From Hominiventricola filiformis (GTDB lineage Bacteria > Bacillota > Clostridia > Lachnospirales > Lachnospiraceae), in NCBI RefSeq assembly GCF_020686965.1, contig NZ_JAJEPS010000013.1, forward strand, positions 17,221-81,220: DNA of 64,000 nucleotides, in the 5' to 3' direction. This document shows, piece after piece, positions 15,842 to 25,098 of this stretch. The notes under the pieces were generated by a model. It was not told the origin of the DNA. It searched no databases and worked only from the letters and a program-made list of their open reading frames with translations. The stretch's first letter is position 1, and each line of letters begins with the position of its first letter. Made by a program: the position numbers and the translations under genes.

Positions 15842-15870
15842 ATTATAGATTATGGGATATTTTCTGACAA
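15842..15870 (-). promoter_or_regulatory. Promoter of guaA
   Basis: On the minus strand TTGTCA (15865-15870), 17 bp, TATAAT (15842-15847). The leader is only about 30 nt, leaving no room for a purine riboswitch. Confidence 0.7.
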
Positions 15871-15940
15871 CCCCAAAACCGAATTTTATCCAATGATCGA
15901 AGAAATAAAAATGTCGGATCCCAACGCTTCACAGTGCCAT

Positions 15941-17164
15941 TTAAAAACGGATTTCTTTTCCTTCTTTTCTCCACTGTCTAAACTCTGCAGATGCAGATAA
16001 CAGCAGGTCAGATGAGGAATTCAGTGCGGTTTCCACAGAGTCCTGAATGACTCCGATGATAAATCCGACACCAACTACCTGCATGGCAATATCATTCGGA
16101 ATACCGAACAGTGAGCATGCCATCGGAATCAGAAGCAGGGAACCGCCTGCCACACCAGATGCTCCGCAGGCAGCCAGGGTTGCCAGCACACTCAAAATAA
16201 CTGCACTCGGAATATCCACCGCAATTCCCAGCGTATGTGCAGTTGCCAGTGCCATAACGGTAATCGTAATAGCTGCACCATCCATATTGATGGTTGCTCC
16301 CAGCGGGATTGTTACGGAGTAAGTATCTTTATCAAGTCCCATCTCCTCGCATGCTTCCATATTAATCGGAATATTTGCTGCAGAGCTTCTGGTAAAGAAT
16401 GCCGTGATTGCACTCTTCTTCAGGCATCTGAAAATAAGCGGAAACGGATTCTGACGGATACACCAGAATACCAGAACCGGATTGCTGACAAAATAAATAA
16501 ACAGCATGGAGCCTACCAGTACCAGCAACAGTTTTCCATATTCGGTAAAAATGGAAAGTCCGTTGGTAGATACCGTGTTAAATACCAGTCCCATAATACC
16601 AAGCGGTGCAAAGCTGACGATCCAGGTAACAACTTTTGAAAGGCCATTGGAAATGTCATCGAACATTTTCTTGGTCTCTTCTTTTGCTCCTCTTAAGCCG
16701 ATTCCAAACAAAACAGCCCATGCAAGGATACCAATATAATTTGCATTGATAATAGAAGCTACTGGATTACTGACAATGTTCATCAGCAGGGATTTCATCA
16801 CTTCTGCGATTCCCTGCGGTGCAGACAGGTCCGTTGCTGCATCTGCCAGAGTCAGGGTTACCGGAAATGCAAAGGATGCAATCACCGCAACCAGTGCTGC
16901 CAGAAATGTGCTGAACATATACAGAATAATAACGGTTTTAATGACACCTCCGTGGCTTTTTCCGGAGTGGCATAAGGAACTGATAATCAGGAAAAATACA
17001 AGGAGCGGCGCAACCGCTTTCAATGCTCCAACAAATACATCTCCAAACAATGCGATTCCAGTTGCGGATGGGCATGCCATCCCAAGGACAGCACCAAGAA
17101 CCAGGCCTGCCACGATTCGTTTTACCAGGCTTACACTGGTCCATGCTTCGTAAATCTTCTTCAT
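15941..17164 (-). CDS. sstT: Serine/threonine:sodium symporter
   Basis: The product has 407 residues and is a dicarboxylate/amino-acid:cation symporter (DAACS) with the SstT pattern: FFTRSSAANIPINMEACEEM, IPLGATINMDGAAITITV and GVGFIIGVIQDSVETALNSS. Helical hairpins and the Asn/Asp-rich substrate site are present. It imports serine and threonine with Na+. ATG 17164 starts MKKIYEAWTS, as is typical of SstT; the longer frame (to 17461) has no family support. It is a single gene convergent with neither neighbour; the intergenic 17165-17347 holds the divergent spoIIID upstream region. Confidence 0.93.
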   Translation of the reverse strand: MKKIYEAWTSVSLVKRIVAGLVLGAVLGMACPSATGIALFGDVFVGALKAVAPLLVFFLIISSLCHSGKSHGGVIKTVIILYMFSTFLAALVAVIASFAFPVTLTLADAATDLSAPQGIAEVMKSLLMNIVSNPVASIINANYIGILAWAVLFGIGLRGAKEETKKMFDDISNGLSKVVTWIVSFAPLGIMGLVFNTVSTNGLSIFTEYGKLLLVLVGSMLFIYFVSNPVLVFWCIRQNPFPLIFRCLKKSAITAFFTRSSAANIPINMEACEEMGLDKDTYSVTIPLGATINMDGAAITITVMALATAHTLGIAVDIPSAVILSVLATLAACGASGVAGGSLLLIPMACSLFGIPNDIAMQVVGVGFIIGVIQDSVETALNSSSDLLLSASAEFRQWRKEGKEIRF

Positions 17165-17347
17165 AACGACTCTTCTTTCTCTCTTGTATTCCGCTATTTG
17201 TTCACGCGGATATTTCAAGTATACACAATAGCGTTTAAAAGTACAAATGTTTTTTTCTCGCGGACAATTCTGTATAAAATGTCTTTCTGTAATACTCCTT
17301 ATTCCCTCTGCATAAATTGTAAAAACAGTTAAATCCGGGGGTTTTCT

Positions 17348-17602
17348 TTGAAAGAATATATTGAAGAGCGAGCTGTGGCCATCGCCAATTATATTATTGC
17401 CAACAATGCCACTGTACGGCAGACTGCCCAGAATTTCGGAGTGAGCAAATCCACGGTTCACAAAGACTGCGTGGAACGTATGAACGAAATCAATGCCTCG
17501 CTGGCCGCTGAAGTCCGTAAAGTGCTGGACATCAACAAATCAGAACGCCATATTCGAGGCGGACTTGCTACAAGGAAAAAATATCTTCAAAAAAAGTATT
17601 GA
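17348..17602 (+). CDS. spoIIID: Sporulation transcription factor SpoIIID
   Basis: The product has 84 residues and matches SpoIIID: VRQTAQNFGVSKSTVHKDCV is the helix-turn-helix, then ERMNEINASLAAEVRKVL and a basic tail RGGLATRKKYLQKKY. It acts in the mother cell with sigma-E to switch sporulation genes on or off. It begins with TTG at 17348 after GGGGG. Its presence indicates a spore-forming Firmicute. The stop codon lies inside the -35 box of the tRNA promoter. Confidence 0.95.
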   Translation: MKEYIEERAVAIANYIIANNATVRQTAQNFGVSKSTVHKDCVERMNEINASLAAEVRKVLDINKSERHIRGGLATRKKYLQKKY

Positions 17603-17628
17603 CATTTTTATAGAAATAGCTATATAAT
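17599..17628 (+). promoter_or_regulatory. tRNA promoter overlapping the spoIIID stop codon
   Basis: TTGACA (17599-17604), 18 bp, TATAAT (17623-17628), about 42 bp upstream of tRNA-Val. The TGA of the -35 box is the spoIIID stop codon. Confidence 0.8.
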
Positions 17629-17669
17629 ATACAAGCAGTCTTGATTGAGCACATTGAGATTGCTTGCAT

Positions 17670-17742
17670 GGGGTCTTAGCTCAGCTGGGAGAGCATCTGC
17701 CTTACAAGCAGAGGGTCATAGGTTCGAGCCCTATAGGCCCCA
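17670..17742 (+). tRNA. tRNA-Val (anticodon TAC)
   Basis: Cloverleaf: acceptor GGGGTCT/AGGCCCC, D arm with AGCTCAGCTGGGAGAGC, anticodon loop CTTACAA, T arm GGTTCGAGCCC. The anticodon TAC reads GTA and other Val codons. CCA is not encoded. Confidence 0.97.
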
Positions 17743-17762
17743 TCATTTATGCAATTTCATAT

Positions 17763-17836
17763 GGCGAGATAGCTCAGTTGGCTAGAGCACACGGTTCATA
17801 CCCGTGGTGTCGAGGGTTCGAATCCCCCTCTCGCTA
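17763..17836 (+). tRNA. tRNA-Met (anticodon CAT)
   Basis: Cloverleaf: acceptor GGCGAGA/TCTCGCT (first pair G-T), D arm AGCTCAGTTGGCTAGAGC, anticodon stem CACGG/CCGTG with loop TTCATAC, T arm GGGTTCGAATCCC. The anticodon stem lacks the three G-C pairs of initiators, so it is an elongator tRNA-Met or a tRNA-Ile2 with modified C34. CCA is not encoded. Confidence 0.93.
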
Positions 17837-17841
17837 CTAAG

Positions 17842-17870
17842 AAGACCGAAAGCAGTTTGCTTCCGGTCTT
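17842..17870 (+). terminator. Terminator of the tRNA operon
   Basis: Stem AAGACCG-AAGC/GCTT-CGGTCTT with one mismatch, loop AGTTT, followed by TTTTTCG. It begins 6 bp after tRNA-Met. Confidence 0.88.
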
Positions 17871-17888
17871 TTTCGTTTCTCTAAGTAT

Positions 17889-19265
17889 TTAAAGGTCACT
17901 GCATTCCAGCACTTCTTTTTTCCTTATAAATTCACTGTACTGAAGTCCCCTGCCATCAAGCTCCATCTCTCCCACCTGATTGTCATAAGGATCTGCCCTC
18001 CAGCCATCCTTAGATACATCAAAATCTGCCTGAAATTCCGTGTTGGCCGTCATCCGGTAAGGATCCAGATTTCCAAAATAATGAACTCTGCGTTTTTCAT
18101 CTCCGCGCTGTGCTGCGTCTCCTCCATAGGAAACATCTGCATAAAGCCAGCCGTAAGGTTCCACATAAAATCTTGCCCAGTCATGGGCACCGCAAAAGCC
18201 CGGCTCGGCTGCCCAGCCGCTCTCCCATTTTGCCGGAATGCCGGCACACCGGCACAGGGTAATAAATAACAGCGTCTGTACGCCACAGTCTCCAGTCAGA
18301 TTTCTGGCACAGTTTTCCGCAATGGATTCCTGGCTGAAATAGGCTGGCATAAAGGAATACCGAACTTTCATTGTCACAAAATCATAAAACCGTCTTGCTT
18401 TTTCAAGAGGCGTCTCTGCACCATCTCCAAGCGTCCGCATCAATTCACGAATATAGGGCGTAAACAGAATATGTGGTGCCTGTTCCCGAAGCCATTGTTT
18501 TTCTGACTCCGGTACGAAAACAGACGTTTTTTCCGGATTTGCGAACAATTCTTTATAAACTGCTGTTCTTATATAGGAAAATTCTACTTCAAAGGGGTGA
18601 TTTTTCTCCATAGTTTCTTCCCAGAATACCACTCTTTGCGGTGCATTTTCAGGAGAAATATACATGGGAACCGGTGTCACTTTTTCAATACGAATTTCCG
18701 TCTGGGAATCGCAGGCACAGGGAATGGGAAGATAAGCCCGCACTACCGCTCCTTTTCGAAAACCCTCATCCTTTAACTGCACTGAGGATCTGCAGTAAAA
18801 ACGTTTTTCTGCTTTTCCATCCCGGTGCATAGCCTCTATCGCTTCCTGAAAATACCGTCCATTTCGAGGAGCGGTCTCTTTTCCGGCCCGTCCGGCCATC
18901 TCCGGATCGGTCCTGCATAGATTTTCAAAGAACCGGTCAAAATACCGCTTTTCTCCATTCTGATAGATCCAGCGGATCCGAAACTTCCGTTCCAGCTGAT
19001 CAAATTCTTCCTCCGAAAAATCAGGAACTTCTTTCCTGGCAACGGCAAGGGCTTCCTCTCTGGTATATGGAAAATCAGAAGGAAGACGCCGGAGCATCTC
19101 CGCTTCTGTCGTAAGACAATGTCTCATGGCATCCGGGAGGTCCGGCGTTAAAAGATAACTTTCCATATCCTGCAGGGCGCCCTCAAAATCACCGAATAAT
19201 TTCTTCCGATTAATTCTTTCCGGCAGCCCCATCTGCAGATACTGAAATGTATGATTAATATTCAT
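17889..19265 (-). CDS. Transglutaminase-like cysteine-protease-fold protein
   Basis: The product has 458 residues with no signal peptide. The C-terminal third (about 295-400) is a transglutaminase-like domain with its Cys-His-Asp triad: NLTGDCGVQTLLF, FCGAHDWARFYVEPYGW, LYADVSYGG. The N-terminal 280 residues are not recognised. Family members cleave or crosslink peptides. It is the last gene of the operon with DUF819, dipeptide epimerase and PepV (18-bp gap), which suggests an intracellular peptidase or amidase acting on cell-wall or other peptides (inference). Confidence 0.8.
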   Translation of the reverse strand: MNINHTFQYLQMGLPERINRKKLFGDFEGALQDMESYLLTPDLPDAMRHCLTTEAEMLRRLPSDFPYTREEALAVARKEVPDFSEEEFDQLERKFRIRWIYQNGEKRYFDRFFENLCRTDPEMAGRAGKETAPRNGRYFQEAIEAMHRDGKAEKRFYCRSSVQLKDEGFRKGAVVRAYLPIPCACDSQTEIRIEKVTPVPMYISPENAPQRVVFWEETMEKNHPFEVEFSYIRTAVYKELFANPEKTSVFVPESEKQWLREQAPHILFTPYIRELMRTLGDGAETPLEKARRFYDFVTMKVRYSFMPAYFSQESIAENCARNLTGDCGVQTLLFITLCRCAGIPAKWESGWAAEPGFCGAHDWARFYVEPYGWLYADVSYGGDAAQRGDEKRRVHYFGNLDPYRMTANTEFQADFDVSKDGWRADPYDNQVGEMELDGRGLQYSEFIRKKEVLECSDL

Positions 19266-19283
19266 TCGTCTTCCTCACATATC

Positions 19284-20465
19284 TTATACAAAGAGATGTA
19301 AAATAGCTCCCATTCCAAGTCCGAAGAAGTTTCCGAGAGCAGCTCCCAGCACTCCCATCAGAACTCCGATACCTGCATAAGACTCATGATATGCACACGC
19401 AATGATCGGTGCAGATGCAGATCCACCAATGTTTGCAACAGATGCGGTGGAGCACATGCAGAGATCCCAGTGGAATACTTTAGAGAGCAGGAACATAAGC
19501 ACTACATGAACGATCAGTACAAAAATACCAAATACCACCCACATCGGAGCGGATACCAGATCAGTAAGTGTTGCAACAGATGCCAGCAGGGATACGACTG
19601 CATACAGGTAAACGTTGGAAAGTTCCTCCACTGCCGGAAGTTTTCCAAGCGGTGTCATAGCACAGATCAGACCAAGTACGGTTACAAATACAGTTGTACA
19701 GGTTCCTTTATCAAACATCGCAAGTCCTGCACCGGAAAGACCGCCCTGCATGGCTGCGCCAACCCACTGTGCCAGTGCGGAGACTGCCAGGGAAATACCG
19801 ATAAGGAAAATCCAGTCTGCATAGGATGCATGCTGTTTTTCTTTTGCGACTTCCGCATTGGCAGCCTCTGCCACTGCTTTCAGTTTGGAAGTATCCGCCT
19901 TAACTGCATTATCCCATTTGTTGGAGTAACGAACCATCAGAAGAAGAAGGGCAATCCACAAAGAATAGCACACCGTATCCAGTGCCAGCGCACATCCGTA
20001 AGCACCTGCATCAACCGGCAGTGCATCCTGCATAGCAGCCATGTTGGCACTTCCGCCTACCCAGGAAGCATAGAGCGCTGCGGTAGCACCCCAGGTATCT
20101 GCACCGAGGAATCCTTTGAAAATCGGATAGCCGATGATAAATCCAATACCGATGGTAAAGGAGCATCCCAGGAAGATAGCAATCATACGGCCGGACAGTT
20201 TTGCCAGCTTGCGGAAATCGCAACGAAGCAGCATAACAAAGATCATGGCATAAAGAATGTTGTTCTTTAATGCACTGTAAGCAGCGCTGCATGCATCGGA
20301 GCTGTAAAGTCCTGCAGTACAGAAAATCATGTTCAGCACATAGATCCATACCAGAGGCGGAACTACATTAAATACTTTCCATTTTGCATATTTCTGAAGA
20401 GCCAGAAGACCGCCTGCGATAAACATCAGGACTGCCAGATAGGTAAAACCATTTGTAATAACCAT
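19284..20465 (-). CDS. DUF819 (YjcL-like) integral membrane protein
   Basis: The product has 393 residues with about ten hydrophobic helices (MFIAGGLLALQKYAKW, LVWIYVLNMIF and so on) and a soluble insertion near residues 190-215. Motifs such as WVGGSANMAAMQDAL and ANIGGSASAPIIACAYH are typical of DUF819. These two Gly/Ser-rich, inverted-repeat-like motifs resemble substrate sites of secondary transporters. Position between the epimerase and the transglutaminase-like gene suggests uptake or export of dipeptides such as Ala-Glu (inference; no function is proven for the family). Confidence 0.85.
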   Translation of the reverse strand: MVITNGFTYLAVLMFIAGGLLALQKYAKWKVFNVVPPLVWIYVLNMIFCTAGLYSSDACSAAYSALKNNILYAMIFVMLLRCDFRKLAKLSGRMIAIFLGCSFTIGIGFIIGYPIFKGFLGADTWGATAALYASWVGGSANMAAMQDALPVDAGAYGCALALDTVCYSLWIALLLLMVRYSNKWDNAVKADTSKLKAVAEAANAEVAKEKQHASYADWIFLIGISLAVSALAQWVGAAMQGGLSGAGLAMFDKGTCTTVFVTVLGLICAMTPLGKLPAVEELSNVYLYAVVSLLASVATLTDLVSAPMWVVFGIFVLIVHVVLMFLLSKVFHWDLCMCSTASVANIGGSASAPIIACAYHESYAGIGVLMGVLGAALGNFFGLGMGAILHLFV

Positions 20466-20492
20466 AACATTTCCCCCTTTTATTATGTTGGT

Positions 20493-21587
20493 TTACAGAT
20501 ACTGAATCTTGCCCGGTTCAATTCCCTTGATGCCAAGTCCCGGTTCATCGGATACGGTAATATTTTTCTCATTAAATACTGCACCGCCGATAATCGGGTC
20601 TTCGCTGCAGAGCACCGGACCGTCCAGATCGATTTTGGTAATAATTTTCTTCGCACAGGCCAGTTCCACTGCTGCGTTGACAGAAATCTTTGCTTCCAGC
20701 ATGCAGCCCAGCATGCACTCTACGCCATAAACTTCAGCCGCGGACACAATCTTCAGTGCATTGTAAAGACCGCCGCATTTCATCAATTTAATATTGACCA
20801 GATCTGCCGCACGCATCTGCATGATCTTTACCGCATCCTCCGGCGAGAAGACACTCTCATCTGCCAGTACCGGAACATAACTGTTCTCCGTTACATATTT
20901 CAGGCCTTCCAGATCATGAGCTTTTACCGGCTGCTCTACCAGCTCAATCTGAAGACCTTTCTCCTGCATGCCATTCAGAATGCGGACTGCCTCTTTTGGC
21001 TCCCACGCTGTGTTGGCATCAATTCGGATGCAGACATCATCACCGACTGCTTTTCTGACTGCTGCCAGACGGTCGATATCCAGCTTCGGGTTCACACCGA
21101 CTTTGATTTTCAGGCAGTCATAACCGCGCTGAATCGCATTGATGGCATCGGCTGCCATGGTTTCCGGATCATTGACACTGATGGTGATATCGGTCACAAT
21201 ATTCTTTCTTGCGCCGCCCATAAGTTTATACACCGGAATCTTATACAGCTGTCCATACAGATCCCACAGTGCAATGTCCACAGCCGCTTTGGCGGAACTG
21301 TTTTTTACCACACATTTCTGTACTTTCTGCAGTACATCCTCAAAATCATCCACATCCATACCGATAATACTTTTTGCAATGTGATCCTGGATAGCTCCGA
21401 TAATAGCCCCTGTCGTATCTCCGGTAATGGCTCCCGTAGGCGGTGCCTCGCCATATCCGGTGTGTCCCGTGTCCGTGTGGATCTCAACAACGACGTCCTC
21501 CACACTGTCGACACTTCGCAGGGCAGTTTTAAAAGGAACCCGTAACGGGACTGATATCTTACCCAGACGAACTTCTGTAATCTTCAT
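20493..21587 (-). CDS. Dipeptide epimerase (enolase superfamily, L-Ala-D/L-Glu type)
   Basis: The product has 364 residues with an enolase-superfamily fold. The N-terminal cap (1-125) is followed by a barrel with catalytic lysines in CLKIKVG and in VNIKLMKCGG, metal ligands Asp (RIDANTAW), Glu (ELVEQP) and Asp (VLADES), and the DLDGP motif that recognises the substrate alpha-ammonium group in dipeptide epimerases. It interconverts the stereochemistry of the second residue, typically L-Ala-D-Glu from murein to L-Ala-L-Glu. The neighbouring PepV-like dipeptidase would then hydrolyse the product. Confidence 0.9.
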   Translation of the reverse strand: MKITEVRLGKISVPLRVPFKTALRSVDSVEDVVVEIHTDTGHTGYGEAPPTGAITGDTTGAIIGAIQDHIAKSIIGMDVDDFEDVLQKVQKCVVKNSSAKAAVDIALWDLYGQLYKIPVYKLMGGARKNIVTDITISVNDPETMAADAINAIQRGYDCLKIKVGVNPKLDIDRLAAVRKAVGDDVCIRIDANTAWEPKEAVRILNGMQEKGLQIELVEQPVKAHDLEGLKYVTENSYVPVLADESVFSPEDAVKIMQMRAADLVNIKLMKCGGLYNALKIVSAAEVYGVECMLGCMLEAKISVNAAVELACAKKIITKIDLDGPVLCSEDPIIGGAVFNEKNITVSDEPGLGIKGIEPGKIQYL

Positions 21588-21641
21588 GTCTCTTCCTCTC
21601 CATTCTCTATATTGATCTTTCGCTGCTGCAAAAGGATCTCT

Positions 21642-23012
21642 CTATTTTGCCAGCCGGTACATGGCCTCCGCAATGATCTGTGCATTTTTCATGAGCTTCT
21701 CCACTTCGATAAACTCATCCGGCTTATGTTCCCGGACTTCATCCCCCGGAAAGATCGGGCCGAACGCTACGATATTGGGAATTGCCTTCGCATAAGTACC
21801 GCCGCCGATGGACTTTGGTATGGGTTCAAGTCCCGTATGATCTGCATATACCCCCAGCAGTGTCTGAACCAGTTCGCTTTCTTCCGGCACATACAAACTC
21901 TTCTTATGCCGCTCCCCGGTCTTTGTAAATCCGGCATCCGCAAATGCCTGCTCCAGAATTTGGGCACAGTCCTCATAAGATTTGGTCACCGGATACCGGT
22001 AATTAATCTCCAGTGCCGCGCTGTGGTCATCCCCTTCCAGCGTCCCCAGATTCAGGGACAAATTTCCGGAAATCTCATCGGCCATCTCAATACCAAGAGA
22101 AGTTCCCTTTGTCTCCAATCCAATCTTTTCTTCCAGGAACCGCACCCACCGATCTGCTTCTTCAGAAAGCGGCAGCTCACACAGCGCTTCCAGCAATAAT
22201 CCGATGGCATTCACGCCCAGCTCTGGTGTTGCGCCGTGCGCGCTAAGTCCGGCTGCGGTGATCTGAACACCCTCCTCCGTCTTCTCATACTGAATCCGGT
22301 CATCCGACTTCTTTAATAAAGAAGCAGCCAGTTCTGCCGGGCAGACAACTTTTGCCTTTGCCTCCGCAGGTACGACATTCGGTGCCGAACCTCCGTGAAT
22401 CTCCAGAATTCGGACATCTCCATCCTGTGTGTAATTTCTGGAAAAGTTCACATTGATCAGACCCTTTTCCCCGTTAATCACCGGGTACTCACCGTCCGGC
22501 GTAAATCCCATAACCGGAATCTCACCGCCGTGGCTTCGGTAATATTTCATATCGTTGGAACCGGTCTCCTCATTAGTTCCGAACAGAAGACGAATTCTTC
22601 TTCGAATAGGAAACCCGCTGTCCCGGAGCGCCGCCAGCGCATACAGTGCGGCAATGGTTGGTCCTTTATCATCCATGGCTCCCCGGCCAAAGACTTTTCC
22701 GTCACGAATCTCACCACCAAAAGGATCAAAACTCCATCCGTCCCCTTCCGGCACCACATCCAGATGTCCCAGAACGGCTACCATCTCTTCTCCTTCGCCA
22801 TACTCGCACCAGCCCATCTGATGATCCAAATCTATGGTTGCAAAGCCAAGTGCTTCCGCCGTTTTCAGTGCATGATCCAGACAGTCCTGCACTCCTTTTC
22901 CATATGGATACTGCTCGGATGCTTCTCCCTGTACGCTTCGGATCCGGATGCTTTCCTGAAGGCTTTTCAGCAGCTGTTCTTCATACCCTTTCACTGCTTC
23001 CTGTAATTCCAT
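21642..23012 (-). CDS. pepV: M20 dipeptidase (PepV/Sapep family)
   Basis: The product has 456 residues. M20 metallopeptidase motifs: VLGHLDVVPEGDGW, FGRGAMDDKGP, FGTNEETGSND, FTPDGEYPVINGEKG, and a C-terminal GGGTYAKAIPN site. It hydrolyses dipeptides with an unblocked N-terminus using zinc. ATG 23012 has GGGAGG 7 nt upstream, so the longer frame to 23051 is rejected. It is the first gene of the leftward operon (54 bp before the epimerase) and is divergent from the AGCS transporter. Confidence 0.92.
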   Translation of the reverse strand: MELQEAVKGYEEQLLKSLQESIRIRSVQGEASEQYPYGKGVQDCLDHALKTAEALGFATIDLDHQMGWCEYGEGEEMVAVLGHLDVVPEGDGWSFDPFGGEIRDGKVFGRGAMDDKGPTIAALYALAALRDSGFPIRRRIRLLFGTNEETGSNDMKYYRSHGGEIPVMGFTPDGEYPVINGEKGLINVNFSRNYTQDGDVRILEIHGGSAPNVVPAEAKAKVVCPAELAASLLKKSDDRIQYEKTEEGVQITAAGLSAHGATPELGVNAIGLLLEALCELPLSEEADRWVRFLEEKIGLETKGTSLGIEMADEISGNLSLNLGTLEGDDHSAALEINYRYPVTKSYEDCAQILEQAFADAGFTKTGERHKKSLYVPEESELVQTLLGVYADHTGLEPIPKSIGGGTYAKAIPNIVAFGPIFPGDEVREHKPDEFIEVEKLMKNAQIIAEAMYRLAK

Positions 23013-23160
23013 CCTCCGTCCTCCCGTGTTTCCTTGTATTCTTGTATACAAGTTATACCAGAAATTTTATGCTTTTTTTATACTTTCGTCAACCTATACT
23101 TTCACTTTTTCATATTCTGTGATATGATTGTGAATATTTACGAAAGAAAGGACTGTTTTT

Positions 23161-24552
23161 ATGTTAAATGCCATTGAAACCATAAATACAGCCGTCAACA
23201 ACTTCATCTGGGGTGTTCCGGCCATGGTCTGCATCATCGGTGTAGGTCTGTATTTAAGTATCCGAACCGGATTTCTCCAGATTCGGAAGTTTCCATATGC
23301 CATCCGGACGACCATCGGACGAATGTTCCGCAAAAAGGATGCTTCGGACGGCGCCATTACTCCCTTTCAGGCGGTCTGCACCGCTCTGGCTGCCACCGTC
23401 GGCACCGGAAATATTGCCGGAGTTGCCGGCGCGCTTGCCATCGGTGGTCCGGGCGCAGTCTTCTGGATGTGGGTTTCTGCCCTGCTCGGTATGTGTACCA
23501 AATTTTCTGAAGTTACCCTGGCAGTCCAGTTCCGCGAAACCAATGCGGATGGAGAGCTGGTTGGCGGACCTATGTACTATATTAAGAACGGACTGCCCAA
23601 ATGCTGGCACTGGCTTGCATATCTTTTTGCCGCATTCGGTGTACTGACGGTCTTCGGTACCGGAAATGCAACCCAGGTTAATACGATTACCACTGCCATC
23701 AATTCTGCCCTGACCAACTATGGTCTGCTGAAACCGGACCAGATTTCCACTTCCAATCTGATCATTGGCATCGTCATCACCATCATGATTGCCATGATTC
23801 TGTTAGGCGGCATCAAACGAATCGGTCAGGTGACCGAAAAACTGGTTCCATTCATGGCACTGCTTTATATCGTACTGGCTCTTGGTGTAATTCTTCTCAA
23901 CCTTCATGTAGTTCCGAGTGTATTTGCTTCCATTATTGAAGGTGCGTTCCATCCTTCCGCAATCACCGGTGGTGTCGTGGGAAGTCTGTTCCTTAGTATG
24001 AAAAAGGGTGTTTCCAGAGGAATTTTCTCCAATGAGGCTGGTCTTGGTACCGGATCCATTGCCCATGCATGTGCCGATACCAGAAAACCTGTAAAGCAGG
24101 GAATGTTCGGTATCTTTGAGGTATTCACGGATACCATCCTGATCTGTACCCTGACCGCTCTGGTCATTCTCTGCAGCCAGGTATCCATTCCTTACGGCCA
24201 GGCGGCTGGAGCCGAACTGACCATTCAGGGCTTTACCGCCACATATGGTAACTGGGTATCCATCTTTACCGCTGTTGCCATGTGCTGTTTTGCATTCTCT
24301 ACTATTCTCGGATGGGGACTTTATGGTGCACGCTGTATTGAATTTCTGTTCTCCAGCAAGGTCACCAAACCATTCATGGTTGTCTACTCCCTGGTCGCTA
24401 TCCTCGGTGCTACGGCTGATCTGGGACTCATGTGGAACATTGCCGAGACCTTTAACGGTCTTATGGCCATTCCGAACCTGATTGCCCTGTTCCTGTTATC
24501 CGGAACGGTAGTTAAACTGACCAAAGCGTATTTTGCACAGGAAAATCCGTAA
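23161..24552 (+). CDS. Sodium:alanine/glycine symporter (AGCS family)
   Basis: The product has 463 residues with about eleven membrane helices and AGCS signatures: ALAATVGTGNIAGVAGAL, GGPGAVFWMWVSALLGMCTKFSEV, GGPMYYI and FSNEAGLGTGSIAHA. It imports alanine or glycine with Na+. It is transcribed alone, divergent from pepV, with a strong terminator behind. Adjacent peptide breakdown would supply or compete for the same amino acids. Confidence 0.92.
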   Translation: MLNAIETINTAVNNFIWGVPAMVCIIGVGLYLSIRTGFLQIRKFPYAIRTTIGRMFRKKDASDGAITPFQAVCTALAATVGTGNIAGVAGALAIGGPGAVFWMWVSALLGMCTKFSEVTLAVQFRETNADGELVGGPMYYIKNGLPKCWHWLAYLFAAFGVLTVFGTGNATQVNTITTAINSALTNYGLLKPDQISTSNLIIGIVITIMIAMILLGGIKRIGQVTEKLVPFMALLYIVLALGVILLNLHVVPSVFASIIEGAFHPSAITGGVVGSLFLSMKKGVSRGIFSNEAGLGTGSIAHACADTRKPVKQGMFGIFEVFTDTILICTLTALVILCSQVSIPYGQAAGAELTIQGFTATYGNWVSIFTAVAMCCFAFSTILGWGLYGARCIEFLFSSKVTKPFMVVYSLVAILGATADLGLMWNIAETFNGLMAIPNLIALFLLSGTVVKLTKAYFAQENP

Positions 24553-24573
24553 AACAATTATGAAATAATACAA

Positions 24574-24606
24574 GACCCGGAAGACTTGAACTTCGTCTTC
24601 CGGGTC
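24574..24606 (+). terminator. Terminator of the AGCS gene
   Basis: A perfect 12-bp stem GACCCGGAAGAC/GTCTTCCGGGTC followed by ATATTTTTAT. It may also serve the leftward gene ending at 24629. Confidence 0.9.
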
Positions 24607-24628
24607 ATATTTTTATATTTTTAAATTC

Positions 24629-25060
24629 TTACGCTTCTTTTTCCGTGAATACCACGTATTCGCCGCCGTAATTGCCCCACCAGGTGCTCGGGTAATCCCC
24701 TGTCATATAGATGGTACAGAACAGCATCTCCGTTGCATTCAGCTTTGCACAAATAGAAAGTAAAATTTCATTAACAGGGAACAGTACCTGTCCTTCTTCA
24801 TGCTCCATCTGATGGATGTATTCTAATTCCTGATACGTCAGCACCGTATCGATCTGCTGCCGTGCCTGCTCCGGCAATGTAAAATAGTAGAAATCCACAT
24901 ACATATTTTTGCAGCCGAGCATTTCCCACATTTCCATAAATTTATCCACCGCCTGAAATGCATTCATCCGGATAATCTGATTTTCATACTGCTGCATGCC
25001 ATCCGTCACTTTTTCAAAATAAATGGCTCCTTCTTTTTTCAACTCTTCCACTGTCATCAT
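24629..25060 (-). CDS. Hypothetical protein
   Basis: The product has 143 residues, is acidic and predicted soluble, and contains many aromatic residues (MYVDFYYFTLPEQARQQ, WWGNYGGEYVVF). No family is recognised. GGAGG lies 10 nt before the ATG. It follows the SEDS-like gene by 38 bp on the same strand and could share its PadR-controlled operon. Confidence 0.6.
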   Translation of the reverse strand: MMTVEELKKEGAIYFEKVTDGMQQYENQIIRMNAFQAVDKFMEMWEMLGCKNMYVDFYYFTLPEQARQQIDTVLTYQELEYIHQMEHEEGQVLFPVNEILLSICAKLNATEMLFCTIYMTGDYPSTWWGNYGGEYVVFTEKEA

Positions 25061-25098
25061 GAATATTTTTCCTCCAGATTCTGCGGCACTTCTGCGCC

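Noticed and set aside
17670..17836. tRNA genes as an integration site
   Set aside because: No repeat of the tRNA 3' ends and no integrase beside them; the elements sit at guaA instead.
19386..20270. 294-aa plus-strand ORF opposite the DUF819 gene
   Set aside because: Cys/Arg-rich antisense shadow; the minus strand encodes a clear membrane protein.
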